Part shown: one piece after another, positions 9,145-18,912 of the stretch
Numbering within the stretch: position 1 is the first letter of the stretch
Layout of the letters: every line of letters begins with the position of its first letter
Origin: Arcobacter nitrofigilis DSM 7299
Lineage (GTDB): Bacteria; Campylobacterota; Campylobacteria; Campylobacterales; Arcobacteraceae
NCBI RefSeq assembly: GCF_000092245.1
Contig: NC_014166.1
Location: forward strand, 3,128,236 to 3,192,235
Direction of reading: 5' to 3'
DNA length: 64,000 nucleotides
The notes under the pieces: generated by a model
Seen by the model: only the letters and a program-made list of their open reading frames with translations
What the model was told of the DNA's origin: nothing
Databases searched by the model: none
Program-made: the position numbers and the translations under genes

Positions 9145-11376
9145 ATGAATATTATAGAAAATGCCTCAATTAAAAAAAGACTTTTTTTAATCTTTATTAT
9201 TCCCCTCTTAGCAATTATTTTATTATCCTCTTTAGTTATTTATGATCATTATCAAGATTATAAAAATTATAAAAAATTAGAAATAATGATAAATCTTAAT
9301 TCAAATATATCACAACTTCTCCATGAATTACAAAAAGAAAGAGGAGCAAGTGCTGGATATATTGGAAGTAAAGGTGCAAAATTTTCTGATATATTAAAAA
9401 GTCAAAGATTAGTTACTGATACAAAAATTAAGAACTTGAAAAATTACATAAAAGAAAAAGAAGTCAATAAAATAATAGATGTAGATGGTATCAATGACAT
9501 AAATAAGATTTTTCAAGAATTAGGCAACATTGGTTCCACTAGAACAAATGTTGATGATTTTAAAATAGAGTTAAATACTGCTGTTACTTATTATTCAAAT
9601 ATAAATTCATCTTTACTTTATTTGACAACATTTGCTTTTAAAGATTCTAAAGATACGAAACTTTCAACTCAAGCAATGGCATTTTATGAGTTTTTAGAAG
9701 CGAAAGAGTTAGCAGGATTAGAAAGGGCAATTGGTTCTGCAATATTTAGCTCAAAAGAGCTAGATGTAAACCTAAAAAGCAAATTTATTTCATTAATTGC
9801 TATGCAAAAAACATATCTTAATGAATTCCATAATTTTGCCAATAAAAAACTACTGAGCATCGAAAAAGAGACCATAGATAAAAATATTTTTGATGAAGTA
9901 AATAAAATGCGAGAAATAATTATTTCAGACACAGCAGGTAGTCATACCAAAGTTAAGCCAACTTATTGGTTTCAAACTATAACAAAAAAAATAAATCTTC
10001 TTAAACAAACTGATGACCTACTCTCAAAAGAGATATTAAAAGAGGCCATAGAAAAGAAATCTGCAGGATTAAATAATTTTATTTTATATGTTGTAATTGT
10101 ATTAATTATTGTTCTAATTATAACTTTTTTAGGTGTATATATTAGTAAAACAATTAAAGATGCAGTTTTAAAAATAAGAGAAGGAATTAAAGAATTTTTT
10201 GATTTTATGAATAGAAAAGCAAATATAGTAAATGAAATTGATATAAAATCAAAAAACGAATTTGGAGAAATTGCTTCTTTTATAAATGCAAGTATAAAAT
10301 CTTTGCAAAAAGAGCTAGATGCAGATACAAAATGTGCAGGAGAAGCAATTTTAGTTTTACACAAATTACAAGAGGGATATTTAAATTATCAAATTCTTTC
10401 AGCTCCAACAAATCCACAAATAAGAACTTTTGCATTGACTGTCAATAGAATGCTTGTTAATCAACAAAAAGTCATGAGCAATATCTTAGAGGAATTAGAA
10501 AAATATACAAACTATAACTATCTATCAAAATTATCAGATCAAAATATGAGTGGTGAGATGAAACAACTAATTGACGGAATAAACTCTTTAGGTGACTCTA
10601 TTACTAAAATGTTACAAGAGAATAAACGAAATGGGGATATTCTTACAAATAGTTCTGAAACATTATCTTCAAATGTATCACATCTTAATACATCTGCTCT
10701 TTCCCAAACTGCTTCTATTGAAGAGACAGCCGCTGCAATTGAAGAAACCACATCATCAATCAATGAGATTTCTCAACAAGCCACTCAAATGCAGAAATTA
10801 TCAAAAGATACATTAGAATTTGCAACAGAAGGCTTGAACTTAGCCAATACAACACAAAAATCTATGGATGAAATAAATAGCGCTACACAAGAGATACTTG
10901 AAGCAACCTCTATCATTGATCAAATTGCATTTCAAACAAATATTTTATCTCTAAATGCAGCTGTAGAAGCAGCAACTGCTGGAGAAGCAGGTAAAGGGTT
11001 TGCAGTAGTTGCAGGAGAAGTGCGAAATCTAGCAACAAGAAGTGCAGAAGCGGCCAAAGAGATAAAAGAATTAGTTGAGAAAGCCAATACAAAAGCAGCA
11101 GAAGGAAAACATAGTTCAGAAAAAATGATTGAGGGATATTCTAAGTTAAATGAAAAAATAAATGATTCAAGTAAAATCATTTCTAATGTTGCAGATGCTA
11201 CAGTAGAACAAAGTAAAGGAATTTCACAAATAAATGAAGCAATTAGTGAAATAGATAAATTAACTCAAGAAAATGCAAAAGTTACAGGAGAAACTCAAGA
11301 AATAGCTAAAAAGACTAATGAAATTGCTAAAAATATTATAAAAGATACAGATACTAAGAAATTTTTACAAATCTAA
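9145..11376 (+). CDS. Methyl-accepting chemotaxis protein with NIT sensor domain
   Basis: The 743-residue protein has a membrane helix at about 12-32, a periplasmic nitrate/nitrite-sensing-type domain starting with [18 protein letters not shown], and a second helix at about 310-333. HAMP-like linkers follow (about 335-395 and 410-470), then the signalling hairpin, with the tip around [20 protein letters not shown] and [18 protein letters not shown] domains respond to nitrate or nitrite in characterised cases. The cytoplasmic tip would contact CheA/CheW. It is co-transcribed with a single PAS-domain protein that may deliver redox input. The ligand is inferred from the domain family only. Confidence 0.85.
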   Translation: MNIIENASIKKRLFLIFIIPLLAIILLSSLVIYDHYQDYKNYKKLEIMINLNSNISQLLHELQKERGASAGYIGSKGAKFSDILKSQRLVTDTKIKNLKNYIKEKEVNKIIDVDGINDINKIFQELGNIGSTRTNVDDFKIELNTAVTYYSNINSSLLYLTTFAFKDSKDTKLSTQAMAFYEFLEAKELAGLERAIGSAIFSSKELDVNLKSKFISLIAMQKTYLNEFHNFANKKLLSIEKETIDKNIFDEVNKMREIIISDTAGSHTKVKPTYWFQTITKKINLLKQTDDLLSKEILKEAIEKKSAGLNNFILYVVIVLIIVLIITFLGVYISKTIKDAVLKIREGIKEFFDFMNRKANIVNEIDIKSKNEFGEIASFINASIKSLQKELDADTKCAGEAILVLHKLQEGYLNYQILSAPTNPQIRTFALTVNRMLVNQQKVMSNILEELEKYTNYNYLSKLSDQNMSGEMKQLIDGINSLGDSITKMLQENKRNGDILTNSSETLSSNVSHLNTSALSQTASIEETAAAIEETTSSINEISQQATQMQKLSKDTLEFATEGLNLANTTQKSMDEINSATQEILEATSIIDQIAFQTNILSLNAAVEAATAGEAGKGFAVVAGEVRNLATRSAEAAKEIKELVEKANTKAAEGKHSSEKMIEGYSKLNEKINDSSKIISNVADATVEQSKGISQINEAISEIDKLTQENAKVTGETQEIAKKTNEIAKNIIKDTDTKKFLQI

Positions 11377-11404
11377 AAAAAGAGAGAAGTAACTCTTTTT
11401 TTTT
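11376..11404 (+). terminator. Rho-independent terminator after chemoreceptor
   Basis: An 8-bp stem AAAAAGAG/CTCTTTTT with loop AGAAGTAA is followed by a run of T, directly after the stop codon. Confidence 0.75.
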
Positions 11405-11442
11405 AATTTTACTTTTTAAAGATAATAAATCTTATATTTGAG

Positions 11443-11448
11443 TATAAT
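11443..11448 (+). promoter_or_regulatory. -10 box of the transglutaminase/ATP-grasp operon
   Basis: A perfect TATAAT is followed by AAAAGG at 11463 and the ATG at 11476. It would drive the three genes 11476-18233. Confidence 0.6.
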
Positions 11449-11475
11449 CTTACTTTAAATATAAAAGGATTTATT

Positions 11476-14400
11476 ATGTCTTTGAAAGTAATTCTTTCCC
11501 ACAAAACTAAATATAAATATGATAGAAGCATTTCATTATCTCCACACATTATAAGACTAAGACCAGCAGCACATAGTAGAACTCCTATTGAAGCTTATTC
11601 TTTAAAAATAACACCAAAAAATCATTTTATCAATTGGCAACAAGACCCTTTTGGGAACTACCTTGCAAGAATTGTTTTTCCAGAAAAAACAGATGAATTT
11701 TCTATAAGTGTTGAAATACTTGCAGACTTAATTACTATAAATCCTTTTGATTTTTTTGTAGAAGACTCTGCAAAAGATTATCCTTTTACATACAAAAAAG
11801 ATTTGCAAAAAGAATTAGTACCTTACTTAGAGATTGAAGAAGACTCAAAAGAGCTTCAAGATTTTGTAAAAGATATTGATATTTCTAAAAAACCAATAAT
11901 TGATTTTTTAGTTGCAGTAAATCAACATATTTACTCTCACCTTAACTACACAGTAAGATTAGAACCAGGTGTTCAAACTCCAAAAGAGACATTAAGTAAA
12001 AAACTTGGAAGCTGTAGAGATTTTGCTTGGCTATTTGTCCAAACACTAAGACATTTAGGTCTTGCAGCTAGATTTGTATCTGGATATTTAGTTCAATTAA
12101 AAGCAGATGTGAAATCACTAGATGGGCCTAGTGGTCCACAAGAAGATTTTACAGATTTACATGCTTGGACAGAAGTTTATATTCCAGGAGCTGGATGGGT
12201 TGGACTTGATAGTACAAGTGGCTTATTCGCAGGAGAAGGTCATATTCCACTTGCTTGTACTCCTCATTATAACAGTGCCCATGCAATAGAAGGATTTAGT
12301 GATAAATGTGAAACTGAGTTTGAATTTGAAAATAAAGTTACAAGAGTATTTGAATCTCCAAGAGTCACAAAACCATATAAAGAAGAACAGTGGAAAGATA
12401 TCTATAATTTAGGTTTTAAAGTAGATAAAGACTTAGAAAAAAATGATGTAAGACTTACCATGGGAGGAGAACCAACTTTTGTCTCTATTGATGATATGGA
12501 ATCAGCTCAATGGAATACAAAAGCTGATGGAGAGCATAAAAGAGAATTAGCAAATAAACTTTCAAGAAAAATCTTAGACTCTTCAACAGTAGGAGGACTT
12601 CTTCATCATGCCCAAGGAAAATGGTATCCAGGTGAACCACTACCAAGATGGCAGACTACTATTTTTTGGAAAAAAGATGGAAAACCAGTTTGGAGAGACG
12701 CAAACTTACTAGCAGATAAAAACAAAAAATACCCTTTTAAAACAGCTGATGCAAAAGAGTTTATCACTAAATTAGCTTTAGTTTTAGGAGTAAATATAGA
12801 AAATATAAGCCCTGCTTTTGAAGATCCTGTTTATTATATTATGAAAGAAGCAGCACTTCCTGTTGACATTGATCCTTTAAGATTTGATTTAAAAGACCCC
12901 TTAGAAAGACGTACTATTGCTGAAAAATTGACTCAAGGCTTAAATGAAGAAGTAGGATTTGTCCTTCCTCTTAATTTCAATAAAGGTAAATGGATAAGTT
13001 CAAAATGGGAAATGAGAAGAGGTAATATTTTTCTAACTGCTGGTAATTCTCCTTTGGGATTAAGGCTTCCCTTAGAATCATTAGCTCAAAATCCAAAAAC
13101 AGAACTTGAAACAACTTTTGCCCCAGATTTATTTGCTAAACACTTAGAATTAGGTGATTATATTTCAAAAGTAGAAAAAAGAGTAAAAGAGATTGAGATA
13201 AAAAATAGCAAAAAAGATTTAGATACTATCTTTGTAAGAACAGCTATTTCAATGGAAGTAAGAGATGAAAAACTATGTATTTTCCTTCCTCCTTTAGATG
13301 ATACAGAAATCTTTTTGGATTTAATTGCTTCTATTGAAGAGAGTGCTAAAATGCTAAATATGCCAGTACTCATAGAAGGTTATGAACCACCTCAAGATTT
13401 AAGAACAGATAGAATCAAAGTAACACCAGATCCAGGTGTAATAGAAGTAAATATTCAACCAGCATCTTCATGGAAAGAATTAAGTGATAACCTTCTTAAA
13501 CTTTATGATGATGCAAGAGAGTGTAGACTTGGAACTGAAAAATTTATGCTTGACGGAAGACATACAGGAACTGGTGGAGGAAACCATGTAACAATTGGCG
13601 CTATGAAACCAAGTGATTCTCCACTCTTAAGAAATCCAAATTTACTAAGAAGTTTAATCACTTTTTGGCAACATCATCCAGGGCTTTCTTACCTTTTTAG
13701 TGGAGCATTTATAGGTCCAACTTCTCAAGCCCCAAGAGTTGATGAAGGAAGAGTAGAAAATTTATATGAATTAGAAATTGCATTTTCTCAAATTCCAGAA
13801 AATCAAGAAGTTCCATTTTGGCTTACAGATAGGCTCTTTAGACATATGCTAACTGACATTACGGGAAATACTCATAGAAGTGAGTTTTGTATAGATAAAC
13901 TATACTCTCCTGATAGTAGTACGGGAAGACTTGGTATTTTAGAGCTTCGGGCTTTTGATATGCCACCTCACTCTCAAATGGCACTTTTACAAATGCTACT
14001 TGTACGTGCGCTTGTTTCTTCTTTTTGGAAACATCCTTATAAACATGATTTGGTTAGATGGGGAACAAGACTGCATGATAAATTCTTACTTGAACACTAT
14101 GTAAAAGAAGATATTAAAAGTGTAGTTGATTATTTAAATGACCAAGGTTATGAGTTCAAACTTGATTGGTTTGACCCATTTTTTGAGTTTAGATTTCCTT
14201 TATATGGAATGAGTACCATCCAAAATATGAATGTGGAAATAAGAGCAGCAATTGAGCCTTGGCATGTACTTGGAGAAGAGTCAAGTTCTCAAGGAACAGC
14301 TAGATATGTTGACTCTTCAGTTGAAAGGCTTCAAATAAAAATAGAAGACTTCAATGAAGATAGATATGCCCTATCTTGTAATGGTGTACAAATACCACTT

Positions 14401-14841
14401 AGTCGTACAAGTATTGAAGGTGAATATGTAAGTGGAGTTAGATATAGAGCTTGGCAACCTTGGTCAGCACTTCATCCAACAATTGGTGTTGACACGCCAC
14501 TTACTTTTGATATAATTGATAAATGGAATAACCGTTCAATTGGTGGGGTAAACTATTTTGTTTCACATCCAGGAGGAAGAAGTTATGATACTTTTCCTGT
14601 AAACTCATATGAAGCAGAATCAAGAAGAATAAATAGGTATTGGGATTTTAACCATACTCAGGGTGAAGTTGTAGCTCATGACCCAATCATTGAAGCTCAA
14701 GAAGATACAGTATTTATAAATGGAGCTCAAAGAGCAGTAACACAAAAAGAGGGCTTAGATAATTTTGAATATCATGAAATGCCAAAAAATAAAGAGTACC
14801 CTCATACTTTAGATTTAAGACAAAGATGGACGAAACAATAA
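11476..14841 (+). CDS. Transglutaminase-like plus DUF2126 fusion
   Basis: This 1121-residue fusion starts with a bacterial transglutaminase N-terminal beta domain (about 1-110). A papain-like transglutaminase core follows, with Cys in KLGSCRDFAW, His in DLHAWTEVY and Asp in VGLDSTSG. From about residue 320 it is a DUF2126 region, with TMGGEPTFVS, HHAQGKWYPGEPLPRWQ, DGRHTGTGGGNHVTIG and SPDSSTGRLGILELRAFD. DUF2126 has been proposed to be a glutamine-synthetase/GCS-like amidoligase. The gene directly abuts the ATP-grasp/alpha-E gene (14842), a known conserved neighbourhood thought to make or cut a peptide-like tag. The substrate is unknown. It is cytoplasmic, with no signal or membrane helix. 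Confidence 0.85.
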   Translation: MSLKVILSHKTKYKYDRSISLSPHIIRLRPAAHSRTPIEAYSLKITPKNHFINWQQDPFGNYLARIVFPEKTDEFSISVEILADLITINPFDFFVEDSAKDYPFTYKKDLQKELVPYLEIEEDSKELQDFVKDIDISKKPIIDFLVAVNQHIYSHLNYTVRLEPGVQTPKETLSKKLGSCRDFAWLFVQTLRHLGLAARFVSGYLVQLKADVKSLDGPSGPQEDFTDLHAWTEVYIPGAGWVGLDSTSGLFAGEGHIPLACTPHYNSAHAIEGFSDKCETEFEFENKVTRVFESPRVTKPYKEEQWKDIYNLGFKVDKDLEKNDVRLTMGGEPTFVSIDDMESAQWNTKADGEHKRELANKLSRKILDSSTVGGLLHHAQGKWYPGEPLPRWQTTIFWKKDGKPVWRDANLLADKNKKYPFKTADAKEFITKLALVLGVNIENISPAFEDPVYYIMKEAALPVDIDPLRFDLKDPLERRTIAEKLTQGLNEEVGFVLPLNFNKGKWISSKWEMRRGNIFLTAGNSPLGLRLPLESLAQNPKTELETTFAPDLFAKHLELGDYISKVEKRVKEIEIKNSKKDLDTIFVRTAISMEVRDEKLCIFLPPLDDTEIFLDLIASIEESAKMLNMPVLIEGYEPPQDLRTDRIKVTPDPGVIEVNIQPASSWKELSDNLLKLYDDARECRLGTEKFMLDGRHTGTGGGNHVTIGAMKPSDSPLLRNPNLLRSLITFWQHHPGLSYLFSGAFIGPTSQAPRVDEGRVENLYELEIAFSQIPENQEVPFWLTDRLFRHMLTDITGNTHRSEFCIDKLYSPDSSTGRLGILELRAFDMPPHSQMALLQMLLVRALVSSFWKHPYKHDLVRWGTRLHDKFLLEHYVKEDIKSVVDYLNDQGYEFKLDWFDPFFEFRFPLYGMSTIQNMNVEIRAAIEPWHVLGEESSSQGTARYVDSSVERLQIKIEDFNEDRYALSCNGVQIPLSRTSIEGEYVSGVRYRAWQPWSALHPTIGVDTPLTFDIIDKWNNRSIGGVNYFVSHPGGRSYDTFPVNSYEAESRRINRYWDFNHTQGEVVAHDPIIEAQEDTVFINGAQRAVTQKEGLDNFEYHEMPKNKEYPHTLDLRQRWTKQ

Positions 14842-17337
14842 ATGTCAATATTTGATGCATATAAACTAGAATCATCATTTGATGAGATGTTTGACAAAGA
14901 TACAAATGTAAAAGAGCATTGGAAAGATATATTAAAAGATCTAGAAAAAGCAGGAATTGAAAAGTTAGAACAAAAGCAAATAGAAATTGACTGGCGTTTA
15001 GAAGATAATGGAGTTACTTATAACATTTATAATGACCCAAATGGGACAAATAGAAGATGGAACTTAGACCCTATTCCTTTTGTAGTTACAAAAGAAGAAT
15101 GGGAAGAAGTATCAAAAGGTTTAGCTCAAAGAGCAAAACTTTTAAATCTTATTTTTAAAGATATCTATACTGAACAAAGACTAATAAAAGAAGGTATTGT
15201 TCCAGCTGAAATCATTTATGGACATAAAAGTTTTTTACCTATAGTATTTAATTTTGAAAATGAAGATTATTACTCTATGAAATTTTATGCTACAGATATA
15301 AGTAGGGGTCCAGATGGTAAATTTTGGGTTATAAATGATAGAACCCAATCTCCATCAGGTTTAGGTTATGCAATAGAGAATCGTCTTACTATGAACTCTA
15401 TTTCAAATGAATTATATCCAGATGTAAAAACATTTAAAATATCAAAGTTTATTGAAGGTTTTAAAGAGATGCTTACCTCTTTTGCTTCAAAAAATAATGA
15501 AAACCCTTTGATAACGTTACTAACTCCTGGTCCTCACAATGAGACTTACTTTGAGCACTCTTATCTTAGCTCATTTTTAAATCTAACTTTAGTCCAAGGG
15601 GAAGATTTACTTACAAAAAACAATCAACTTTGGCTTAAAACCTTAAGTGGTCTAAAAAAAGTTGATGCTATGATAAGAAGAGTTGATTCAAGATATTGTG
15701 ATCCTTTAGAACTTAGAACAGATTCTCAACTTGGAGTTTCTGGGCTTGTAAATGTTCTAAGAAATGATAACTTATCTATGATAAATCCTATTGGAGTAGG
15801 TATTTTAGAAAATATTGGACTAAATCCTTTTATGGAAAATATTGCAAAATTTTTCTTAGATGAAGAACTTATTTTACCTCAAATAGCGACTTGGTGGTGT
15901 GGACAAAAAAAAGAGTTAGCTTTTGTATTGGAAAACTTAACAAACTTAATTGTAAAAAGAATAGATAAATCTAGTAGATTAGAAGTGTTTTTTGGAAATC
16001 AATTAAATGAAGAAGAACTACTAAAACTAAAAGAAAAAATTTTAGCTAATCCTAATTATTATGTTGGGCAAGAGATTATTGATTTTTCTACTGTTCCTTC
16101 GTTTTACAAAGATAAAATTGAACCAAGAAATGCAGTAATACGAGCATTCTCATACTTAAATGAGGAAGAAGAGTATTCTGTTATGCCAAGTGGTTTAGTA
16201 AGAGTTTCAAGTTCTAAAAACTCCCTTGTTGTTTCAAATCAAAAAGGTGGGACAAGTAAAGATTTATGGATTTTAGGTGAAAATCATGCCCATGCAGCAG
16301 TTAATCTCTATAGAAATAAAGATTTTGTTGATTCAAGATTGGAAAATATTTCTACAAAAAGAGCTGAAAATCTTTTTTGGTTGGGAAGATATCTAACAAG
16401 AGCTATTAGTACAACTAGAATGATTAGATTTAATTTAAAAAGTCTTTTAAATATCAATAGATATGATGACGATAATAATATTTCTAAAAAAACTGCAAAT
16501 ATTTTAAATGTAAGTCTTACCCATCTAACTATGACTTATCCAGGCTTTTTAAATGAAGAAGAAGTAAATCCACTTAAAGAAGTAGTTGCCGTAATAAAAG
16601 ATACAAATAAAGTAGGAAGTCTATCTTTTACTTTATCAATGCTTTCAAATATAAATGCCAATGTTAAAAATCTTTTGACAATGGAAGCTTGGAGAATCTA
16701 TGAGAGGATGCAAAAAGATTGGTTCAATTATAATAAAAGAACTGTCATCTCAAATAGAGAACACATCAATGAATTGGATAACCTATTAATTTATCTGATG
16801 GCATATAAAGAGTTAATAGATGAAAGTATTTTCAAAGAACAAGGTTTGATTCTTTATGATATTGGATGTAAGTTAGAAGCGTCACAACTTCTTATTTCAA
16901 AGATGCGTTCACTTCTTACTACAAAATTAGATAATATCTTAGAGTATGATATTTTGGATTCTATGTTAAATTCTTATGAAAGTTACAACTCATATAGAGC
17001 ACACTATAAATCATCACTTGATTTGGAAAATATTATAGAGTTTTTACTTTTTAATACAAAATATCCCAAGTCTTTAATTTATATTATAAATGAATTATTA
17101 CAAAATCTAAAAGAGCTTCCATATATAAATAAAGATACTCATTTAAGTGATTTTGAAGCACCGATTTTTAAGATTTATTCTATGTTAAAACTTTCAAATG
17201 CGAAAAGTTTACTAAAAACAAAAGATGAAGATTTTATTTATAAAAAGTTTGATAATCTTCTATCAAAAGCTAGTCTTCATTTGGCTGAGAGTTCAGAAGA
17301 GTTGACAAAAACATATTTTTCACATTATAACGAGTAA
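14842..17337 (+). CDS. Circularly permuted ATP-grasp fused to alpha-E domain
   Basis: The 831-residue protein joins a circularly permuted ATP-grasp ligase (about 1-490; ITLLTPGPHNETYFEHSYL, AMIRRVDSRYCDPLEL, NPIGVGILEN, YVGQEIIDFS) to an alpha-helical alpha-E domain (about 505-825; AENLFWLGRYLTRAISTTRM). Enzymes of this type are proposed to join a carboxylate to an amine using ATP. It follows the DUF2126 gene with no gap and precedes a stand-alone transglutaminase by 2 bp. A second, unfused pair of the same two domains is encoded on the opposite strand at 18246-20277, so this genome carries fused and split versions side by side. Confidence 0.85.
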   Translation: MSIFDAYKLESSFDEMFDKDTNVKEHWKDILKDLEKAGIEKLEQKQIEIDWRLEDNGVTYNIYNDPNGTNRRWNLDPIPFVVTKEEWEEVSKGLAQRAKLLNLIFKDIYTEQRLIKEGIVPAEIIYGHKSFLPIVFNFENEDYYSMKFYATDISRGPDGKFWVINDRTQSPSGLGYAIENRLTMNSISNELYPDVKTFKISKFIEGFKEMLTSFASKNNENPLITLLTPGPHNETYFEHSYLSSFLNLTLVQGEDLLTKNNQLWLKTLSGLKKVDAMIRRVDSRYCDPLELRTDSQLGVSGLVNVLRNDNLSMINPIGVGILENIGLNPFMENIAKFFLDEELILPQIATWWCGQKKELAFVLENLTNLIVKRIDKSSRLEVFFGNQLNEEELLKLKEKILANPNYYVGQEIIDFSTVPSFYKDKIEPRNAVIRAFSYLNEEEEYSVMPSGLVRVSSSKNSLVVSNQKGGTSKDLWILGENHAHAAVNLYRNKDFVDSRLENISTKRAENLFWLGRYLTRAISTTRMIRFNLKSLLNINRYDDDNNISKKTANILNVSLTHLTMTYPGFLNEEEVNPLKEVVAVIKDTNKVGSLSFTLSMLSNINANVKNLLTMEAWRIYERMQKDWFNYNKRTVISNREHINELDNLLIYLMAYKELIDESIFKEQGLILYDIGCKLEASQLLISKMRSLLTTKLDNILEYDILDSMLNSYESYNSYRAHYKSSLDLENIIEFLLFNTKYPKSLIYIINELLQNLKELPYINKDTHLSDFEAPIFKIYSMLKLSNAKSLLKTKDEDFIYKKFDNLLSKASLHLAESSEELTKTYFSHYNE

Positions 17338-17339
17338 AC

Positions 17340-18233
17340 ATGATATACGAAATATTTCACGAAACAAAATTTGATTATGCCTCTTTGGTTACTTTTAGCC
17401 ACAATATTGCTAAATTAAAACCAAAAGATTATATAAGACAAAAGTTAATTAGTCATAAAATAAGAATAGACCCAAAACCCTATGAAGTTAGCGACTTTGT
17501 TGATTACTTTGAAAATTCAAATACATTTATGTTAATAAGAGAATCCCATACTTCTTTAACAGTAACTGCAACATCAAAAGTACAAAGAGATGAAGTGGAG
17601 ATTGAAAAATATATAAATGAATTAAAAAGCTGTCCAATAACTGTAAAAGAAGCAAGAGAATTATTATGTTCAAGTAATACAGAACATGTAATGGCTAAAC
17701 AATATCTTTTTGAAACAGAATCAATTCCTTCTCCCTCAAAAAAGATACAAAATTATGTACTAGAATCTTTTGATGAAAATAGAACCCTATATGAAGCAAC
17801 AAATGAATTTATGGGAAGAATCTTCAAAGAGTTTAAATTTGTACCAGAATTTAGTGATATCACAACTCCAATTGAAGAAATTTTTAGCGAGAAAAAGGGA
17901 GTATGTCAAGATTTTGCACAATTTGCAATTTCTTCTTTAAGAAGTATTGGTATTCCTACAAAATATGTAAGTGGTTATATTCAAACTTACCCAAAAGAAG
18001 GTCAAGAAAAGCTCTTTGGTGCCGATGCTTCACATGCTTGGTTTTCTATTTATATGCCAGGTTTTGGTTGGGCAGATTTTGATCCAACTAATAATAAAAT
18101 ACCAAATGAAGAGTATATTATCTTAGGTTATGGAAGAGATTATTTGGATATTTCTCCACTTAAAGGGGTGGTTCAAAGCAGTGGAAATAGTGAACTAAAA
18201 GTTAGAGTAAATGTAAAAAGATTGGGGAAATAA
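17340..18233 (+). CDS. Transglutaminase-like cysteine protease/ligase
   Basis: This 297-residue cytoplasmic protein has the same two parts as the first 300 residues of the gene at 11476: an N-terminal beta domain and a transglutaminase core. The catalytic triad is visible: Cys in KKGVCQDFAQ, His in ASHAWFSIY and Asp in ADFDPTNN. Its start is 2 bp after the ATP-grasp/alpha-E gene, so it is the third gene of the operon. In such clusters the protease-like partner is thought to cleave or transfer the product made by the ligases. Its stop codon sits in the loop of a hairpin shared with the convergent alpha-E gene. Confidence 0.85.
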   Translation: MIYEIFHETKFDYASLVTFSHNIAKLKPKDYIRQKLISHKIRIDPKPYEVSDFVDYFENSNTFMLIRESHTSLTVTATSKVQRDEVEIEKYINELKSCPITVKEARELLCSSNTEHVMAKQYLFETESIPSPSKKIQNYVLESFDENRTLYEATNEFMGRIFKEFKFVPEFSDITTPIEEIFSEKKGVCQDFAQFAISSLRSIGIPTKYVSGYIQTYPKEGQEKLFGADASHAWFSIYMPGFGWADFDPTNNKIPNEEYIILGYGRDYLDISPLKGVVQSSGNSELKVRVNVKRLGK

Positions 18234-18247
18234 CTCCAACCTTTTTT
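18215..18247. terminator. Bidirectional terminator between convergent operons
   Basis: Stem AAAAAG-A-TTGGGG pairs with CTCCAA-C-CTTTTT, with one mismatch, one G-U pair and loop AAATAA. A-runs and T-runs flank it on either side, so it can end both the forward transglutaminase operon and the reverse ATP-grasp/alpha-E operon. Confidence 0.65.
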
Positions 18248-18911
18248 ACTGTTCTACTATGATTTTATCTATTTTCCCATTTATAGAGTTTAAAATAGTT
18301 TCATAAGTCTCTTTTTCTGTATGAGTTTCAAACTTTGCATTTGGAGTTAATATTGATACTATTGTATCTATCTCATTCATAACCACCAAAGAAAATCCTT
18401 TGTCTTTTTCAAGTCTTAAGTGGAAATCTGTTTTCTCAACAAGTTTTCCAAGTCTTATAAAATAATCACTAGTATTTCTCTCTTCAGTTCTTGTCAGTTC
18501 TCCCCAAATCTCACTTATAAGAGATAAAGCTTTATCTATAAAATTACAATCAACCCAAAAATTACTATTGTGAGCTTGTTTTAATAAATCAGATAATTCA
18601 ATAACTGAACCAAAAGCTTCTGTATCTAAATAGGTTCTACAAATAATTGCATTTTCTCTTGCATAACCCATCAAATCATTTACATTTGCATCATGAACTC
18701 CAAAAATAGCACTGTCTAAAAACTCTTTTGCATCTTTATATTCGATATCTATTTCAAACTTCTGAAAAAGTATTTTCCCCGCATCTGGGTCTATATCTAT
18801 AATCTTATCAAAAGTAGATACTACTTCGATTAAGGTTGCTTCTATTCTTTCTAAATATCTTCCTAACCAATATAAATTTGTTGCAACTGTTGCAGTTAAT
18901 AATTGTTCCAT
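18246..18911 (-). CDS. Alpha-E domain protein (DUF403)
   Basis: I start this 221-residue protein at the ATG ending at 18911, because GGAGG lies just upstream inside the end of the ATP-grasp gene and the family start MEQLLTATVATNLYWLGRYLER begins there. A longer in-frame reading to 18950 would overlap the upstream gene without a ribosome site. The protein is all-helical, with the conserved NLYWLGRYLER segment and SEIWGELTRTEERN. Alpha-E proteins always travel with circularly permuted ATP-grasp ligases; their exact role is unknown. The ATG is one base after the ligase stop codon, so translation is coupled. Confidence 0.85.
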   Translation of the reverse strand: MEQLLTATVATNLYWLGRYLERIEATLIEVVSTFDKIIDIDPDAGKILFQKFEIDIEYKDAKEFLDSAIFGVHDANVNDLMGYARENAIICRTYLDTEAFGSVIELSDLLKQAHNSNFWVDCNFIDKALSLISEIWGELTRTEERNTSDYFIRLGKLVEKTDFHLRLEKDKGFSLVVMNEIDTIVSILTPNAKFETHTEKETYETILNSINGKIDKIIVEQ

Positions 18912-18912
18912 A

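Noticed and set aside
9972..10364. 130-codon reverse-strand ORF inside the chemoreceptor gene
   Set aside because: Antisense shadow without start signals.
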